From: Pseudanabaena sp. CAN_BIN31 | GTDB lineage: Bacteria > Cyanobacteriota > Cyanobacteriia > Pseudanabaenales > Pseudanabaenaceae | Length of the DNA: 6,774 bases | Direction of reading: 5' to 3' | NCBI GenBank assembly: GCA_026785865.1 | Contig: JAJAZG010000463.1 | Span: forward strand, 1 to 6,774 | In this document: one piece after another, positions 4,457-6,774 of the stretch | Position numbering within the stretch: position 1 is the first letter of the stretch | How the letters are laid out: each line of letters starts with the position of its first letter | Program-made: the position numbers and the translations under genes | Notes under the pieces: generated by a model | What the model was told of the DNA's origin: nothing | Databases searched by the model: none | Seen by the model: the letters and a program-made list of their open reading frames with translations, nothing else

Positions 4457-6574
4457 ATGACCATAATGACCATTGAAGACGCGATCGCAATTGTCGATGT
4501 CGCCATACAACATAAGCGCTTGAGCAATATTCAAGAGCAACTACTTCGCCAAACATGGGAGCGCAAGACCTATGCGGAGATTGCTGAGACTTGCGGATAC
4601 GATTCTTCTTATATTCGTGACGTGGGTTATCGCCTGTGGAAAATCTTGTCAGATGGTTTTGGTGAGCATGTGAGCAAGCATAATTTGCAAGTGGTGGTGC
4701 GTAACCATGCCAAGCGTTTTCAAGCTAATCCGTCTTCTACGGAAACAAGTCAGATCGCTGCTCACAATCCTTTGAGTATCGTCAACCCTCATAATCCTGA
4801 GGCGATCGCGAATGACATGAATATCAAGCGCTGTGATTGGGGCAATGCGATCGACACTTCAATCTTTTATGGTCGTACCGAAGAACTAGCAACGGTCAAA
4901 AATTGGGTGATCGACGATCGCTGCCGTCTTTTGGGTGTATTCGGGATGGGTGGCATCGGTAAAACTGCTTTTGCAACTAAGCTTGCCGAACAAGTACAAG
5001 GTGAATATACTTTGATTATTTGGCGATCGCTCCGCAATGCGCCGACTGTGGAAGTGATGCTTGCCGAATTAGTCAGCTTTTTGACTAATCAAGAAATTGC
5101 GACTTTGCCTCAAGATTTTGATCGTCTATTGGGAATGTTCATTCAAGCCTTGAAGCAATCACGCTGTTTGATTGTGCTAGACAATGTGGAGTCAATCTTA
5201 CGCAGTGGCAAAACTACAGGACAGTATGGCGAAGGCTATGAAGGCTATGGCGAATTGTTCCGTCAAGTTGGTGAAGTGCGCCATCAAAGCTGCTTGATTT
5301 TGACCAGTCGCGAAAAGCCACACAATGTGCTGCCTCCTGATAGTAGCGATCTCATGGTGCGTTCTCTGCAACTGACAGGATTAAAAGATGAAGCGCGGCA
5401 AATGTTTCAACAGGAATTGGCGATCGCCCCTGAGACTAGCCGACTGATCAACTTCTATCGTGGTAATCCCCTCGCGCTGACGGTGGTATCTCGTTCTATC
5501 CACAGCATGTTTGATGGTGATATTCAAGAATTTCTCGATCAAGATGCCAATGTGTTCGGCGATATTCGCTATCTCCTCGATCAACAATATAACCGCCTGT
5601 CCGATCGCGAACAGCAGGTGATGTATTGGCTAGCGATCGAGCGCGAATCAATTACTATTGACAATCTGCGTCAGGATATCGTACCAATGATTTCTAAATC
5701 ACAAATTCTCGAATCGGTGACTTCTCTACGCTGGCGATCGCTGATTGAAAAGAATGCCAATAGCTTCACCCAACAGCCTGTAGTCATGGAATATATGACC
5801 GATCGCCTGATCGATATGACATATAACGCGGCGATCGAGCTCAATCCCGAATTCTTAATGAGTTATGCCCTCGTCCAACATCGCGCCGAAGCCTACATTC
5901 GCGAGACTCAAATTCGCCACATTTTGCAACCACTCACCAACCGACTTTTGGCGCACTATGGCAGTGTGGATGCTTTGCAGCGCGAATTACAGAATTTACT
6001 TGAGACTTTGTACGATCAGCAAACGGCGACTGGCTATGCTCAAGGCAATATTATGAATCTTTTGCGGGCTTCTCAAAGCGATCTCACCAAAAACTTTTGT
6101 CGCTTTCCTGAACGTGTAACCGAACATTCTGATCTACAAATCTTGGAGAGACTACTTGAAAGCGATCGCGCTGGTGGGCTGGCTACATGGGATCATCGCA
6201 TTCCTTGGGCAAATAACCCGCTCGCGCAACAAACTTCTGAATCCAAAACCCAAATCCGTAGTAAGAATCTCTATTACCAATGGACAGAGGGTTCTCTCGA
6301 AGAGTTAGAGCAGGAATTGAAGCAACAGCCTAAACTCCGCAAAAAATATCATGCTTGGCTCAATGAGACAGAATTTGCGGCGATCGATGCCGATTTTGAA
6401 GCGGTCAAAATCACCGACAGCCTCAATCAACCCGTTGATGCAAGATTGGTCTTCATCAATGAAGTCAATCTCGTTGAGCCTCCTGTCGGTTTACCAACCC
6501 CAAGAGAGCGCCGCGCCCAAGCTAGAAAGAAAAAGCAAGAGTTGCAAGCCAATCGCAGTAAAAAGCTTGGTTAA
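4457..6574 (+). CDS. STAND-type NB-ARC ATPase with N-terminal HTH and no WD40 repeats, 705 aa
   Basis: This is a signal-transducing NTPase switch of the STAND class, soluble, with unknown trigger and output. Residues 4-84 form a helical HTH (TYAEIAETCGYDSSYIRDVG) of the type found before NB-ARC in cyanobacterial NB-ARC-WD40 proteins, also called the vMAP N-terminal HTH. A linker follows, then FYGRTEEL (137-144), Walker A GMGGIGKT (163-170), Walker B LIVLDN (238-243), the TSR sensor-like motif (283-285), GNPLAL (336-341) and a winged-helix region (about 375-460). All expected nucleotide-binding motifs are intact. In relatives, the GYAxGNxxNLL motif (here 526-536) leads into WD40 repeats; here the sequence changes after about residue 545 into an unrecognised helical region and a Lys/Arg-rich tail (683-705). 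ATG 4457 and ATG 4466 are both possible, giving MTIMTIE or MTIE. The gene stands alone, ahead of a perfect hairpin. Confidence 0.88.
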   Translation: MTIMTIEDAIAIVDVAIQHKRLSNIQEQLLRQTWERKTYAEIAETCGYDSSYIRDVGYRLWKILSDGFGEHVSKHNLQVVVRNHAKRFQANPSSTETSQIAAHNPLSIVNPHNPEAIANDMNIKRCDWGNAIDTSIFYGRTEELATVKNWVIDDRCRLLGVFGMGGIGKTAFATKLAEQVQGEYTLIIWRSLRNAPTVEVMLAELVSFLTNQEIATLPQDFDRLLGMFIQALKQSRCLIVLDNVESILRSGKTTGQYGEGYEGYGELFRQVGEVRHQSCLILTSREKPHNVLPPDSSDLMVRSLQLTGLKDEARQMFQQELAIAPETSRLINFYRGNPLALTVVSRSIHSMFDGDIQEFLDQDANVFGDIRYLLDQQYNRLSDREQQVMYWLAIERESITIDNLRQDIVPMISKSQILESVTSLRWRSLIEKNANSFTQQPVVMEYMTDRLIDMTYNAAIELNPEFLMSYALVQHRAEAYIRETQIRHILQPLTNRLLAHYGSVDALQRELQNLLETLYDQQTATGYAQGNIMNLLRASQSDLTKNFCRFPERVTEHSDLQILERLLESDRAGGLATWDHRIPWANNPLAQQTSESKTQIRSKNLYYQWTEGSLEELEQELKQQPKLRKKYHAWLNETEFAAIDADFEAVKITDSLNQPVDARLVFINEVNLVEPPVGLPTPRERRAQARKKKQELQANRSKKLG

Positions 6575-6582
6575 GCTATTCC

Positions 6583-6649
6583 ATAAAACCCAGAGAAAAT
6601 TTTAAAAGTGCCGCTTCGCGGCACTTTTAAAATTTTCTCTGGGTTTTAT
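6583..6649. repeat. Nested palindromic intergenic repeat, copy 3, 32-bp perfect hairpin
   Basis: Arms 6583-6614 and 6618-6649 are perfectly complementary over 32 bp around the triplet TTC. The core GTGCCGC / GCGGCAC and the outer AAAACCCAGAG / CTCTGGGTTTT correspond to the GC core and ends of the copies at 63 and 1645. It begins 8 bases after the NB-ARC stop codon, and the outer GGGTTTT gives a short T-run, so it probably serves as that gene's terminator. The absence of any mismatch suggests recent arrival or active maintenance. Confidence 0.85.
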
Positions 6650-6651
6650 AG

Positions 6652-6682
6652 CAGCGCAAAGCGCTGTATGTTCAACACTAAT
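6652..6682. repeat. Degenerate palindromic repeat, partial copy 4
   Basis: CAGCGC / GCGCTG (6652-6657 / 6661-6666) is a 6-bp stem around AAA, directly behind the third copy. The following CAACACTAAT (6673-6682) is identical to the distal right arm of the copy at 1645-1723, but the matching left arm is missing. It looks like a decayed or truncated copy, possibly disrupted when the third copy was placed beside it. Confidence 0.45.
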
Positions 6683-6749
6683 TTAAATAGCTGAAAATCA
6701 AGATAAAATCTTAAGCAGTTAAAGCAATTTATTTAAAAAGCCCGATCGC

Positions 6750-6774
6750 ATGATTTTCCCTGATTATTCTGACT
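6750..6774 (+). CDS. trpE: Possible start of anthranilate synthase component I, cut by window end
   Basis: An ATG at 6750 opens a frame reading MIFPDYSD up to the window edge. From memory, cyanobacterial TrpE proteins commonly begin MIFP followed by an aspartate or asparagine and an aromatic residue, which fits. TrpE makes anthranilate from chorismate with the TrpG amidotransferase, the first step of tryptophan synthesis. Only eight codons are visible, there is no clear Shine-Dalgarno (the ATG follows CCGATCGC directly), and the call could be chance. Confidence 0.4.

Noticed and set aside
5381..5587. Minus-strand frame of 68 codons
   Set aside because: It lies inside the NB-ARC coding sequence, whose motifs are intact in the plus frame; no independent support.
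5865..6056. Plus-strand frame of 63 codons in a second frame
   Set aside because: It overlaps the helical region of the NB-ARC protein and has no ribosome site or recognisable domain.
6351..6605. Plus-strand frame of 84 codons at the end of the NB-ARC gene
   Set aside because: It overlaps the C-terminus in another frame and runs into the hairpin at 6583. I considered a frameshift joining it to the main frame, but the main frame stays coding-like to its own stop.

Overview
The window looks like chromosomal DNA from a filamentous cyanobacterium, most likely Pseudanabaena-like. The octamer GCGATCGC (HIP1) recurs throughout, in obg and the large NB-ARC gene for example. A DUF4359 protein, a cyanobacterial family, is present. 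GC-cored palindromic hairpins sit in the gaps between genes. The genus is an inference from sequence style, not a database match.

Layout. A nested palindromic repeat (63-115) precedes a small DUF4359 membrane or secreted protein (236-565, +). This gene converges on obg (603-1598, -), and a perfect palindrome in the 37-base gap probably ends both transcripts. Behind obg lies a second nested palindrome (1645-1723). Next comes a two-gene minus-strand unit: a 60-aa secreted peptide (2466-2648) followed 15 bases later by an exported GH73-type glucosaminidase (1845-2450). A second minus-strand pair (3179-3598 then 2792-3169) encodes two small unrecognised proteins. They are diverged paralogues of each other, and a strong Shine-Dalgarno overlapping the first stop codon couples them.

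A long AT-rich divergent gap (3599-4456) separates this pair from a 705-aa STAND-type NB-ARC ATPase (4457-6574, +). The gap holds one plausible 50-aa ORF, several hairpins, a candidate promoter and a direct repeat close to the NB-ARC start. The ATPase has an N-terminal HTH of the type that precedes NB-ARC-WD40 proteins in cyanobacteria. It has no WD40 repeats and ends instead in an unrecognised helical and basic C-terminus. A 32-bp perfect hairpin follows its stop codon. The last 25 bases probably open the next gene, possibly trpE.

Functional picture. obg (ribosome assembly GTPase) and the glucosaminidase (cell wall) are housekeeping genes. The most unusual material is the WD40-less NB-ARC protein with its structured leader, the coupled paralogue pair across the divergent gap, and a family of intergenic palindromes with shared ends and core. 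Nothing in the sequence proves that the paralogue pair and the NB-ARC protein work together; their shared gap only makes it possible.
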